Shown in pieces: positions 54,295 through 62,463 of a stretch of DNA of 64,000 bases. Under the pieces are notes generated by a model, which made no database searches, was not told the origin of the DNA, and saw nothing but the letters and a program-made list of their open reading frames with translations. The DNA comes from an uncultured Paracoccaceae bacterium (GTDB lineage: Bacteria > Pseudomonadota > Alphaproteobacteria > Rhodobacterales > Rhodobacteraceae), in NCBI GenBank assembly GCA_937864535.1, contig CALMJS010000012.1:106658-170657 (forward strand), given 5' to 3'. The position numbers were made by a program, and so were the translations under genes. Position 1 is the first letter of the stretch; each line of letters starts with the position of its first letter.

Positions 54295-55596
54295 TTAAAA
54301 CGTAAACTGCGCCGCGAACCCTTGGTCGCCAAGTGCAGGAGAGGTCAGGGTCAGGTTTGCTCCGCTCCGCTCGGCGATGATGTGGATGATCGACAGGCCG
54401 AGGCCAGCACCGTCACCCGCGCCACCACCGCGAATGAAACGCTGGGACAGATGGGCGAGCGTATCGACCGAAAGGGCAGGACAGTCATTGGTCACTGTCA
54501 GGATGTGACCGTCCAGCACGACGTTGATCGCCGTCCCCGAGGTGCGATAGCGCAGCGCGTTCTCAACCAGATTTCGCATGACGATGCCAAAGGCATCCGG
54601 GTCCAAATCGGTCATCACCGGCGCATCTGGCAGGTTCAGATGGATCTGATGGGCGGGGTCTGCGCGGGTAAAATCCTGTACGATGATTTCTGCCACATCG
54701 CGGATGTCCATCTGATCGCCCAACCGCAGCCGCGCTCCTTCGGCCCGAGCCATCTGCATCAGTTTTTCCGAATACCGGTTCAGCCGTTTGAGGGTCGCCT
54801 CTATCTCTTGGGCGCGGGCGATCACTGCGGGCTCTCGGCTCTCGACGCGCAGTCGCTGCGCCTGTGCAATCGCGCCCGCAACCGGGGTTCGCAATTCGTG
54901 CGCCGCATTGGAGGCAAAGTTCCTCTCGGCGGCAAAGCCGGCCTCTACCCGTGCCAACATGCGATTCATATCCTCGACCAAGGGGCGCAATTCGGCGGCC
55001 AGATTGTCGGTCGGAATTGGCCGCAGGTCCTTGGGGCCGCGGCTGGCGATTTGCTGCTGAACCGCCGCAATCGGGCGCAGACCGCGGCTGACCAAAATCC
55101 ACAGACCGGCCAATGTTGCCGGAATCACCACGACGAGAGGCAGGATCAGCGCCATAGTGGCGGAAATCGCGAGTTCGCGTTTCACAGACAGCGGGCGCGC
55201 AACCGCGATATAGGCATCACCGCGCCGCGCCTTTTCGACGTAAAACCGGTAGGTGTCGTCCTGCGAAAAACCGGGCAGCGTTGGGAAAACGATCGGCTCT
55301 GCATTCTCGGACCGGACCAGCAGGCCTGTTCGCGGATCGCTGACGATGAATTCCAGATCGTCGAGGTCCTCTGACTCCCGCTCGATATCACGGGAATGCG
55401 GTTCGTCTTCGTCGAATGCCTCGTGCAGGATCACAGACAGTAGCCGTTCCGCCGAAGAGCGTAGATCACGGTCGAAAACCTCGGACACCTCGTGAAATAG
55501 TAACTGGACCGTCACGATCGAGGCGATGATCCATGACGCGGTGACCAATCCGCCCACCAGCAGGGCAATCCGGGTCTTGAGAGAAAGGGATCTCAT
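54295..55596 (-). CDS. Two-component sensor histidine kinase
   Basis: 433 residues. Two membrane helices (ALLVGGLVTASWIIASIVTV and MALILPLVVVIPATLAGLWI) enclose a periplasmic sensor loop of about 130 residues rich in Asp and Glu (HEAFDEDEPHSRDIERESED), which could bind metal cations. The H box NAAHELRTPVAGA, N box RNLVENALRY and G box GDGAGLGLSII follow. It resembles QseC/PmrB-type kinases. The start overlaps the response regulator stop by four bases. Confidence 0.92.
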   Translation of the reverse strand: MRSLSLKTRIALLVGGLVTASWIIASIVTVQLLFHEVSEVFDRDLRSSAERLLSVILHEAFDEDEPHSRDIERESEDLDDLEFIVSDPRTGLLVRSENAEPIVFPTLPGFSQDDTYRFYVEKARRGDAYIAVARPLSVKRELAISATMALILPLVVVIPATLAGLWILVSRGLRPIAAVQQQIASRGPKDLRPIPTDNLAAELRPLVEDMNRMLARVEAGFAAERNFASNAAHELRTPVAGAIAQAQRLRVESREPAVIARAQEIEATLKRLNRYSEKLMQMARAEGARLRLGDQMDIRDVAEIIVQDFTRADPAHQIHLNLPDAPVMTDLDPDAFGIVMRNLVENALRYRTSGTAINVVLDGHILTVTNDCPALSVDTLAHLSQRFIRGGGAGDGAGLGLSIIHIIAERSGANLTLTSPALGDQGFAAQFTF

Positions 55597-56252
55597 GGCT
55601 TGCCCAGACGATAGCCGAGCCCGCGTTCGGTTGCGATCACCCACTTGCCCAGCTTTTTGCGCAGGTGGCTGATGTGGACTTCGACCGTGTTCGACCCGGC
55701 GGCGGTCTCAAAATCGGAAATGACTTCTTCCAGCGCGGATTTGCTGATGGTTTGGTTCGGACGTTGCAGCAGCATTTCAAACAGCGCCCATTCGCGCGCT
55801 GTCAGGGCGATTTTGTCCCCGCCGCGGGTGACCGTACGACCGGCCAGATCAATATCCAGATCGCCGATCGACATCAGCGGGTTCGGATTTCCGGCATAGC
55901 GGCGCGATACGGCGCCAATCCGGGCAGAGAGTTCCGATAGATCAAAGGGTTTCACCAGATAATCATCCGCCCCGGCCCGCAGTCCGGCAATCCTGTCTGA
56001 CACCTGATCGAGCGTGGTGATAATAATTACCGGCGTCGTATCACCGCCCACCCGCAGGTCCGACAGAAACGGCAGACCGCGCCCGTCGGGCAGCATCATG
56101 TCCAGCAAAATCAGGTCGAACGGGAACGACCGAACAGCCGCGCGGGCCTCGTCCAGACGTGTGACCCGGTCCACCGAATGGCCGTCGGCGGTGATCTGGT
56201 CTGCCACCGCAGTGCCGAGCACCTGATCATCTTCGACCAGCAGAACGCGCAT
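55593..56252 (-). CDS. OmpR-family response regulator
   Basis: 219 residues. The receiver has the acidic pocket VEDD, phospho-acceptor LLDMMLPDGRG and KPF lysine; the C-terminal winged helix has ALTAREWALFEMLLQRPNQT-like residues and SNTVEVHISHLRKKLG. It is of the QseB/PmrA type. GGAGGAATAATC precedes the ATG at 56252. Direct-repeat operators 41 bases upstream suggest autoregulation and control of the divergent DUF2271-PepSY-ApbE operon. Confidence 0.94.
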   Translation of the reverse strand: MRVLLVEDDQVLGTAVADQITADGHSVDRVTRLDEARAAVRSFPFDLILLDMMLPDGRGLPFLSDLRVGGDTTPVIIITTLDQVSDRIAGLRAGADDYLVKPFDLSELSARIGAVSRRYAGNPNPLMSIGDLDIDLAGRTVTRGGDKIALTAREWALFEMLLQRPNQTISKSALEEVISDFETAAGSNTVEVHISHLRKKLGKWVIATERGLGYRLGKP

Positions 56253-56292
56253 GATTATTCCTCCTGATGTGGGACTACACTCTGCCCCGAAG

Positions 56293-56309
56293 CTGAAGGC
56301 AAGCTGAAG
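56293..56309 (-). promoter_or_regulatory. Direct-repeat operator facing the response regulator gene
   Basis: On the minus strand CTTCAG-CTTGC-CTTCAG: two identical 6-mers with 11-bp spacing, the form bound by OmpR/PmrA-type regulators. It is 41 bases upstream of the response regulator ATG and is the exact mirror of the site at 56325-56341. Confidence 0.65.
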
Positions 56310-56324
56310 ACAATTCGCCACAAC

Positions 56325-56341
56325 CTTCAGCTTGCCTTCAG
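56325..56341 (+). promoter_or_regulatory. Direct-repeat operator facing the DUF2271 operon
   Basis: CTTCAG-CTTGC-CTTCAG on the plus strand, identical to the mirrored site at 56293-56309 over all 17 bases, with a 15-base spacer between them. It lies 62 bases before the DUF2271 ATG. Confidence 0.65.
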
Positions 56342-56402
56342 ATTGTGCTGTCACAAGGGGGACCGACAGGACGCGAGTCCCGCTAGTAATCGGAGATGTA
56401 TG

Positions 56403-56873
56403 ATGAAATTCCTGCCCCCCATGCTCGCTGCCTCGACGGCTCTGACGGTGCCCGCAACGGCCGATGCCGCGACGCTCACGCTCGATACGACGATGCGCAA
56501 CTATGGCGGCGAAGACGCGTATCTGGCCTATTACCTGACCGACGCGAGCGGCGCCTATGTACGCACGCTGTGGGTGTCGTCAGGTAAATCGCGTTGGTGG
56601 GACCATCTGACGGCGTGGTACGCGGCCACGGGCGGGTCCGACGCCGAAGTCGCGGGCCTGACCGGGGCCAGCGTTGGGTCGGGCCGGACCTCTCAGATTT
56701 CGGTCGAGGTCGAGGACGCCCTGATCAACGCTGGCTATCAAATCCGCATCGACGCGGCGGTCGAGCACATGCCAAACAGCCCCGCCGAAATCATCGTACC
56801 GCTGGACGATGCCAGCGCCGGCGTTGAAACCGCAGGCCGTGGGTATATCGCGACCTTTAGCTTCGATATGTGA
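56403..56873 (+). CDS. DUF2271 periplasmic protein with a possible flavinylation motif
   Basis: 156 residues with a signal peptide (MKFLPPMLAASTALTVPATADA). WWDHLTAWYAATGG and AGLTGASVGSGRTSQISVEV are characteristic of DUF2271. The LTGASVG segment (T87-G-A-S90) resembles the [S/T]GA[S/T] motif to which ApbE attaches FMN, and an ApbE gene is two genes downstream, so covalent flavin binding at S90 is a reasonable inference. The last motif position is Gly instead of Ser/Thr. GGAG lies seven bases before the ATG at 56403; an ATG at 56400 is adjacent. Confidence 0.85.
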   Translation: MKFLPPMLAASTALTVPATADAATLTLDTTMRNYGGEDAYLAYYLTDASGAYVRTLWVSSGKSRWWDHLTAWYAATGGSDAEVAGLTGASVGSGRTSQISVEVEDALINAGYQIRIDAAVEHMPNSPAEIIVPLDDASAGVETAGRGYIATFSFDM

Positions 56874-56881
56874 GGTTCGTG

Positions 56882-59032
56882 ATGCGTATTTTGCACCGCT
56901 GGGTGGCTCTGCCGACTCTCGTTCTCCTGATTGTTTTGTCCCTGACCGGGGCAATTCTGTCCGTCTTTCCCTTGCTTTCTCAGGATCGGACGGCGGATCG
57001 GTTGAATGTGGGGGCCTTGGTCGCTGCGGTGCAAGAGGCGCTACCGGGCGTTGAGCAGATCCTCGTGGATGACAACGGCGTAGTGACGGCTGTTGCCTTT
57101 GGGGCGAACGGGATTGAACAGATGGTCATTGATCCGGCGACGGGCGCGGTGACCGGGCCGGTCACGCAGAGCGGGGTAGAACTGTGGTTTGAAAACCTGC
57201 ACCGCGCGCTGTTTTTGTCGGATACGGGGCACCTGCTTGTGCTGGGGCTGACGGCGGCGATGCTGGTTCTGACGGTGTCGGGCTACGCGCTCGCGGCACG
57301 ACGGCTGGGCGGCTGGCGTAACCTGATGTCGCGCGATCGCGGCGCGGGGGCTGGCGGCCTGCATCTGAAAATCGCACGGGTTGCCGGTGTCGGTCTGTTG
57401 ATTTCGACCCTATCGGGCCTCTGGATGGGCGCGGCCACACTTGGGCTGATCCCCGATAACTCGCCAATGGCCGATTACCCAACAACCATCAGTACCGAGA
57501 CCCCGGTCGCGGCGGATCACCTCGCGGCGTTGACGGCATTGTCGGGCGACGATCTGCGATCCATTAGCCTACCGCGCGAAGGCGTGACCGGGCAGGCCTA
57601 CGCGGTCGAGGTCGATGCGGGCGCGGGCTACGTCGATCCCGTCACCGGCGAGATGTTGACCTGGCAGGATCGCGGGATCGGCGGACAGGTGATGGACCTC
57701 ATGCACCTGCTACATACCGGGCAGGGCGCGGCTGTGCTGGGGCTGGTGCTGGGGGTCATGGCCCTGTCGGTGCCGATTCTGGGCGGCTCCGGCCTGTTGG
57801 TCTGGGCGGCGGGACGCGGTAGCAAACTGCCCAAGGTCCGCGCCCAAGAGGCGGATACGGTCATCCTCGTTGGGTCCGAGGGCGGGACCACATGGCGGTT
57901 CGCCCGCGCTGTCGCCCGGTGGCTGGCGGGACAAAAGGTGCATGTCGCGGCTATGAACGACTATGCCCCTGATCAATATCATAAATGTCGGTCCCTGATC
58001 ATCATGACCGCCACCTATGGCGAAGGTGATGCCCCCGAAAGCGCGGATAGATTTCTGTCGCTGATCGCGCAAAAAGGACAGCCCAAGGCCCCGGTGAGCC
58101 TCTTGGCGTTTGGTGATAGCAGCTATCCGGCCTATTGCGGCTATGCCGCTTGGGTGGCCGAGGTCTTGGGCCAAGCTGACTTCCATCGCGTGGATCGTCA
58201 GTCCATGGCTGATTTCACCGCTTGGGGTGCCGATTATGCGCCGGGCTTGCCGGATGTTGCGGCCCTGCTGGACCCGCGTCCGGCGACCGCGCTGCGGTTG
58301 ATCGCGAAAACCACCTATGGCGAAGAGGCACAGGCCACGACGACCGTATTGCGGTTTGCCCTGCCGCGGCTGTCGCTGATCGACCGATTGCTGCGGCGTG
58401 ACTTTGGCGGATTTGTTGCCGGCGATCTGCTGAACGTCGTCCCGAACGGCGACGACCGTCCGAGGAGCTATTCGCTCGCGTCCGGCACCCGCGATGGCTT
58501 TGTCGAGATCTGCGTGCGCAAGGCCCCCGGCGGGCTGGCTTCGGGGCAACTCTGTGCGCTGGAGGTCGGCGAAACCGTCAACGCCTATATCAGCAGGAAC
58601 GCCGCATTCCATGCGCCCGAGGGAATCGCTCCGATTGTTCTGATTGGCGCGGGTGCGGGTGTCGGTGCCTTGGCCGGATTTATTCGCGCCAATCGGTCCA
58701 AAACGCCGATGCACCTCTATTTTGGCACACGCACACGCAAGGGCGGTTATCCCTTTGACGCCGATCTGGCCCGCTGGGAGAGTAGCGGCCAACTCTCAAA
58801 CCTGACGTTGGCGCTGTCCCGCGGGGACCGTCCGCGCTATGTTCAGCAAACCCTGCTGGACGATGCGGCGTTAATCCGCGACCTCGCCGCCCAAGGCGCG
58901 CGGTTCATGATCTGTGGCGGGCGCGACATGGCGGACGGGGTGCGCGCGGCGATGGATGTCATCCTTGCCCCGGCCCGTAGTTCGGTCCCCGATTTGTTGG
59001 CAGAGGGGCGCTATGCAGTCGACGCGTTCTGA
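56882..59032 (+). CDS. PepSY-TM / flavodoxin / ferredoxin-NADP reductase fusion
   Basis: 716 residues. Residues 1-320 form a PepSY-associated membrane part: helices WVALPTLVLLIVLSLTGAIL, LLVLGLTAAMLVLTVSGYAL and VLGLVLGVMALSVPILGGSG, with periplasmic PepSY modules between. Residues about 325-470 are a flavodoxin domain (IIMTATYGEGDAPESADRFL, LLAFGDSSYPAYCGYA). The C-terminal 250 residues are a CysJ-like FAD/NADPH reductase (RPRSYSLASG, GAGAGVGALAGFIR). It would pass electrons from NADPH across the membrane. The ATG at 56882 has GAGG upstream; a GTG at 56870 is possible. It overlaps apbE by 20 bases. Confidence 0.92.
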   Translation: MRILHRWVALPTLVLLIVLSLTGAILSVFPLLSQDRTADRLNVGALVAAVQEALPGVEQILVDDNGVVTAVAFGANGIEQMVIDPATGAVTGPVTQSGVELWFENLHRALFLSDTGHLLVLGLTAAMLVLTVSGYALAARRLGGWRNLMSRDRGAGAGGLHLKIARVAGVGLLISTLSGLWMGAATLGLIPDNSPMADYPTTISTETPVAADHLAALTALSGDDLRSISLPREGVTGQAYAVEVDAGAGYVDPVTGEMLTWQDRGIGGQVMDLMHLLHTGQGAAVLGLVLGVMALSVPILGGSGLLVWAAGRGSKLPKVRAQEADTVILVGSEGGTTWRFARAVARWLAGQKVHVAAMNDYAPDQYHKCRSLIIMTATYGEGDAPESADRFLSLIAQKGQPKAPVSLLAFGDSSYPAYCGYAAWVAEVLGQADFHRVDRQSMADFTAWGADYAPGLPDVAALLDPRPATALRLIAKTTYGEEAQATTTVLRFALPRLSLIDRLLRRDFGGFVAGDLLNVVPNGDDRPRSYSLASGTRDGFVEICVRKAPGGLASGQLCALEVGETVNAYISRNAAFHAPEGIAPIVLIGAGAGVGALAGFIRANRSKTPMHLYFGTRTRKGGYPFDADLARWESSGQLSNLTLALSRGDRPRYVQQTLLDDAALIRDLAAQGARFMICGGRDMADGVRAAMDVILAPARSSVPDLLAEGRYAVDAF

Positions 59033-59888
59033 TCTGAATGGCGCAACGATGGGGACACGGTGGCATCTGGCCTTTTACGGGGCAGTGCCGCCGGGTTTGC
59101 CCGATGCGCTGCAACAGGCCGTTGACCGGATCGATGCGCAGATGTCGCTGTGGAAACCGGACAGCGATATTTGCCGGTTGAATGCCGCTGAAGTGGGGGC
59201 CTGGGTTCCCATCGGGCCAGAGATCGAGACGGTTTTGCGGCGTGCGCTGGAAATCGGCCAGCAAACCGGCTGGGCCTCTGGCATTGCTGTCGGCGCATCT
59301 GTTCGGGCGTGGGGTTTTGGCCCGCAAGAGGCAAACCCCGACCAGATGGTCGCCCTGATGTCGCAACCACATATTCCCGCCGGAGAGGCGCTGGACCTCG
59401 ATCACGGTCGGGCGCGCCGAATGGCGCCGGTGCAATTTGATCTGAACGGAATTGCCAAAGGCTTTGGCGTGGATCGTCTGGTCGAGGTCGCCCAATCCTT
59501 TGGGATCGGGGCGATGGTCGCTGAACTGGACGGCGATCTACGGGTGATCGGCACCAGACCGGACGGTACGCTCTGGCCGGTGATGGTCGAAGCGCCGGAT
59601 TATGACCGGCGCAGCGGGCATTCGATGCTGGAACTCTCGGATGTCGCCGTTGCGACCTCAGGCGATTATCGCCACTGGGTCACGGTGGGCGATCGGCGTT
59701 TGTCGCATACGATGAACCCGAAACTGCACGCGCCCTTGGCCGATAGCCCTGCCTCGGTCACGGTACTCGCGCCTGATGGTATGACTGCCGATGCCTGGGC
59801 CACTGCGCTGATGGTGTTGGGTGTCGAAACCGGACGCCATATTGCGCGGGCCAATGGCATTCAGGCGATGTTTCTGGAACGTGCCTGA
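59013..59888 (+). CDS. apbE: FAD:protein FMN transferase (ApbE family), no signal peptide
   Basis: 291 residues. LNGATMGTRWHLAFYG near the start, FDLNGIAKGFGVDRLVEVAQ and AVATSGDYRHW, and the C-terminal APDGMTADAWATALMVLGVE are the ApbE signatures. It transfers FMN from FAD to Ser/Thr of target proteins. Most ApbE proteins are exported, but this one begins directly at the conserved fold with no leader or lipobox, so it may act in the cytoplasm or be exported by another route. The ATG has GAGGGG upstream. Confidence 0.92.
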   Translation: MQSTRSDLNGATMGTRWHLAFYGAVPPGLPDALQQAVDRIDAQMSLWKPDSDICRLNAAEVGAWVPIGPEIETVLRRALEIGQQTGWASGIAVGASVRAWGFGPQEANPDQMVALMSQPHIPAGEALDLDHGRARRMAPVQFDLNGIAKGFGVDRLVEVAQSFGIGAMVAELDGDLRVIGTRPDGTLWPVMVEAPDYDRRSGHSMLELSDVAVATSGDYRHWVTVGDRRLSHTMNPKLHAPLADSPASVTVLAPDGMTADAWATALMVLGVETGRHIARANGIQAMFLERA

Positions 59889-59890
59889 TC

Positions 59891-60457
59891 CTATGCCTCG
59901 TCTACCGAAAACTCTCTTGGATCTTGGCTCCGCCCCTCTGCGACGGCACTCAGCGAAGTGCGGTAATCCGGCGCGCTGATCCAAGTCGCGAGCCGCGCCG
60001 AGTAATCATTGAGCTGCTCTAGCTCATGCGCCGAGAGCGGATTGGTCAAAATCGCATCCAGGCGGTTTGAAACGATTCGGCCTCGTGCGCGGACCTTGTG
60101 ACCCAGTTCGGTCGCACTTAGGTGAAAAACCCGGGCGTCGTTCGCAGAGTTCCGCCGCTCGATCAGCCCAGATTTCAACAATTTCTGAATCAGCCGCGAC
60201 GTGAGTGACCGCTCGAGGCCAGTCATCTTGGCGATCTCGGCAAAGCTGATCCCGTCGTTGTCGCAGATCAGTCTAAGCACGCGCAACTCTCTGAGATTGC
60301 ACCCGGTTTCAGCAATAAACACCGGGTCGTTCACCGCAATGGCCTCTTGGGCCACGATGTTGAGCCGGTAGGTCAAGCGGTCGTTGTGAAACGGTTTGAT
60401 GGGGTCTCTCCGGGATAGGGGGTCAGCAAGAGTAGTGACGAAATAATTTTCTATCAC
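59891..60457 (-). CDS. MarR family transcriptional regulator
   Basis: 188 residues. The winged helix runs NLRELRVLRLICDNDGISFA, MTGLERSLTSRLIQKLLKSG, LIERRNSANDARVFHLSATE, standard for MarR. Helical ends provide dimerisation. The frame opens at a GTG (60457) with no clear Shine-Dalgarno, so the true start may be further inside or the mRNA may be leaderless. A palindrome lies directly upstream, and the divergent gene is the decayed amidohydrolase, which was perhaps its target. Confidence 0.87.
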   Translation of the reverse strand: MIENYFVTTLADPLSRRDPIKPFHNDRLTYRLNIVAQEAIAVNDPVFIAETGCNLRELRVLRLICDNDGISFAEIAKMTGLERSLTSRLIQKLLKSGLIERRNSANDARVFHLSATELGHKVRARGRIVSNRLDAILTNPLSAHELEQLNDYSARLATWISAPDYRTSLSAVAEGRSQDPREFSVDEA

Positions 60458-60459
60458 AA

Positions 60460-60478
60460 TAGTCTCAACATAAGACTA
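60460..60478. promoter_or_regulatory. Palindrome between the MarR gene and the amidohydrolase pseudogene
   Basis: TAGTCT-CAACATA-AGACTA is a perfect 6-bp inverted repeat in an A/T-rich 47-base divergent region. It is a candidate MarR operator controlling both directions. Confidence 0.4.
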
Positions 60479-60504
60479 ACTCATGACGCAACAGGTTTGA
60501 GCTG

Positions 60505-61272
60505 ATGTTTGACACGTGGTACGCCGCCAACAAATCGACTGTCCTGACGTGGTTTCGCGATCTCCATCGCCATCCCGAGGTCGGATTCGAGGAGGTGCGC
60601 ACCGCCGCCTATATTGCTGACCGCCTGCGTGAGTTTGGCCTGAATCCGCAAACCGGGATCGGCGGAACCGGTGTTGTGGCAACCTTGGTCGGAACCGGTG
60701 GACCGGGTCGCAGCATCGGGCTGCGGGCGGAACTGGATGCGCTGCCAATGACCGAAGAGAGCGGTCTCGACTTTGCCTCCGAGGAGGACGGCAAATTCCA
60801 TGGCTGCGGGCATGACGGACTCGCGGTGACGCTGTAGACCGCCGCCGCCTATCTGGCCGCGCATCGCGATTTTGCCGGGACGGTCCACTTTGTATTTCAG
60901 CCCGCCGAAGAATTGCTGACCGGCGCGAGCGCGATGATCGCGGACGGGCTGTTTGACCGTTTCCCCATGCAAGAGGTCGATATCCGCAAAATGGCTCCCG
61001 TGGCTGTGAATAACCTCGCCGCGGCCGAGGCTGTGTGCCTCGCGGCGACGTCAGCCTTTGGCGGGGATCGCGTGATCCGGGCCGCCGATCCGATCATGGC
61101 CTCCGAAGACTTTGCCTTCATGCTCGACCGGGTTCCCGGAGCGTTTTTCTTTGTCGGTCAGGATGGGCCCTATCCGCATCATCCCGCCTTTGTCTTTGAC
61201 ACCGACATTATCCCGACCGGGGCGGCGGTCCTGACCGAGTTGGCCCGCACTGGCGTAGCTGACATTACCTGA
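60505..61272 (+). pseudogene. M20 amidohydrolase pseudogene (nonsense codon and internal deletion)
   Basis: The N-terminal part (60505-60837) is a good amidohydrolase start (FRDLHRHPEVGFEEVRTAAY, GLRAELDALPMTEESGLDFA, FHGCGHDG) and ends at a TAG that replaces what is normally a Gln, Leu or Gly codon. Reading continues in the same frame with TAAAYLAAHRDF and FVFQPAEELLTGASAMIADG. It then jumps after FPMQEV to the C-terminal PVAVNNLAAAEAV and SEDFAFMLDRVPGAFFFVGQ. The middle 180-190 residues, including the dimerisation domain, are missing. The whole is about 256 codons where the family has about 385. Confidence 0.88.
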
Positions 61273-62037
61273 GGCAACTTTACCTACGAACCCGAGCGGT
61301 TTACCACCATGTGGTTCGCCGAATTCCCCAATATGGGAACCGACGCCAAGGCGCAGTCGGTCGCCCTGTGGCGGACCTTCGAAACCTACTTGGCCACGAA
61401 CGAGGCCTATGCGGGTGGCCACCTGCTGGGCGTCGGCATGTTCGGCGGCGGTCAGATGCACCACGGCAAAGACACCATTACGTCGCCTGAACAGGTCAAA
61501 GGCCAGAAATTCCGCATGGGCGGACCGATCCAAGAGCAACTGCTAACCTCTCTGGGTGCGGTTCCGGTGGCTGCGCCCGCGACCAAGGCCTATGAAATGC
61601 TGGACTCGGGCGTCATTGACGGCTCGCTCCACACGATGGAATCGGTCGTCAATTTTCGTCTGGACGAGAGCCTGACCCATCACACGATCTTCCCGAACGG
61701 GTTCTATGACACGACCTTCTTTGTCGCGATGAACGGCGCCAAGTGGGACGGTCTGGATCAGGCGGACAAGGACGCCATTTCCTCGATCTCGGGCGAGGCG
61801 TTGGCGACAGCATGGGGCGAACAGTTCAACATCCAGAACGACTCGGCGACGGAAAAACTGACCGCTGCTGGCCATGACATCGTCGAAGCCTCGCCGGAAC
61901 TGATCGCCTCGGTCGATGCCATCTACGACACGATGGTCAGCAACTGGATCGAAGTGGCCAAGGCCGACGGCGTCGAGGACCCGGCAGGTATGCTGGCATA
62001 CTTCCAATCGACCTATAGCGAACTGGCTGGTCAGTAA
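61273..62037 (+). pseudogene. TRAP transporter binding protein DctP, N-terminus missing
   Basis: The frame continues directly after the amidohydrolase stop with NFTYEPERFTTMWFAEFPNM and runs to a normal DctP C-terminus (EQVKGQKFRMGGPIQEQLLT, ALGAVP-like SLGAVPVAAPATKAYEMLDS, FFVAMNGAKWDGL). About 80-100 residues, with the signal peptide and first lobe, are absent, so even initiation at the ATG 61309 would give a protein that is not exported. It originally served a three-part TRAP importer together with the two genes that follow. Confidence 0.85.
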
Positions 62038-62043
62038 ACGGTA

Positions 62044-62063
62044 GGGGCGGCGAGAGTCGCCCC
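62044..62063 (+). repeat. Hairpin between dctP and dctQ
   Basis: GGGGCGGC-GAGA-GTCGCCCC, an 8-bp stem (one G-T pair) with a tetraloop seven bases after the dctP stop. Such intercistronic hairpins commonly lower expression of TRAP membrane genes relative to the binding protein. Confidence 0.5.
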
Positions 62064-62088
62064 CGACCAGCCTGGGGAGGAGGGGTCG

Positions 62089-62463
62089 ATGAAACAAGCA
62101 CTACAAAGAGTTATCTGGCTAGTCGAAGCGGCGATTTTCGTCATCGTGCTGGCCATGGTTGCCCTGACATTTTTCGATGTCATCGGGCGTCGTTTGTTCG
62201 GTGCACCGATCTACGGTGCGAATGATATCACGGAACATCTGATGGGCCTCATGGTCTTTGCCGGTTTGCCGGTGGTGACGGCAGCAGCGGCGCATCTGAC
62301 CGTCGATCTGTTCGGCAAATTCCTCGATCATCCAATGATGCGCTGTTGGAGCGTGCTGACCCGCATCGCGGTTGCCGTCATTCTGGCGCTGATTGCGTGT
62401 TCCGCTGGCTTTTGCGCTGCTCGGGACGTCGATTGTCGGGATCGGCCTGACGATCAACTTTAA
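62089..62463 (+). pseudogene. TRAP transporter small subunit DctQ, truncated
   Basis: MKQALQRVIWLVEAAIFVIV and FFDVIGRRLFGAPIYGANDI are a normal DctQ N-terminal half, continuing to about RIAVAVILALIA at 62392. From there the DNA is dctM sequence in another frame, so the DctQ reading ends in unrelated residues at a TGA at 62463. The last 60-70 residues of DctQ are lost. GAGGAGGGG precedes the ATG. Confidence 0.85.
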
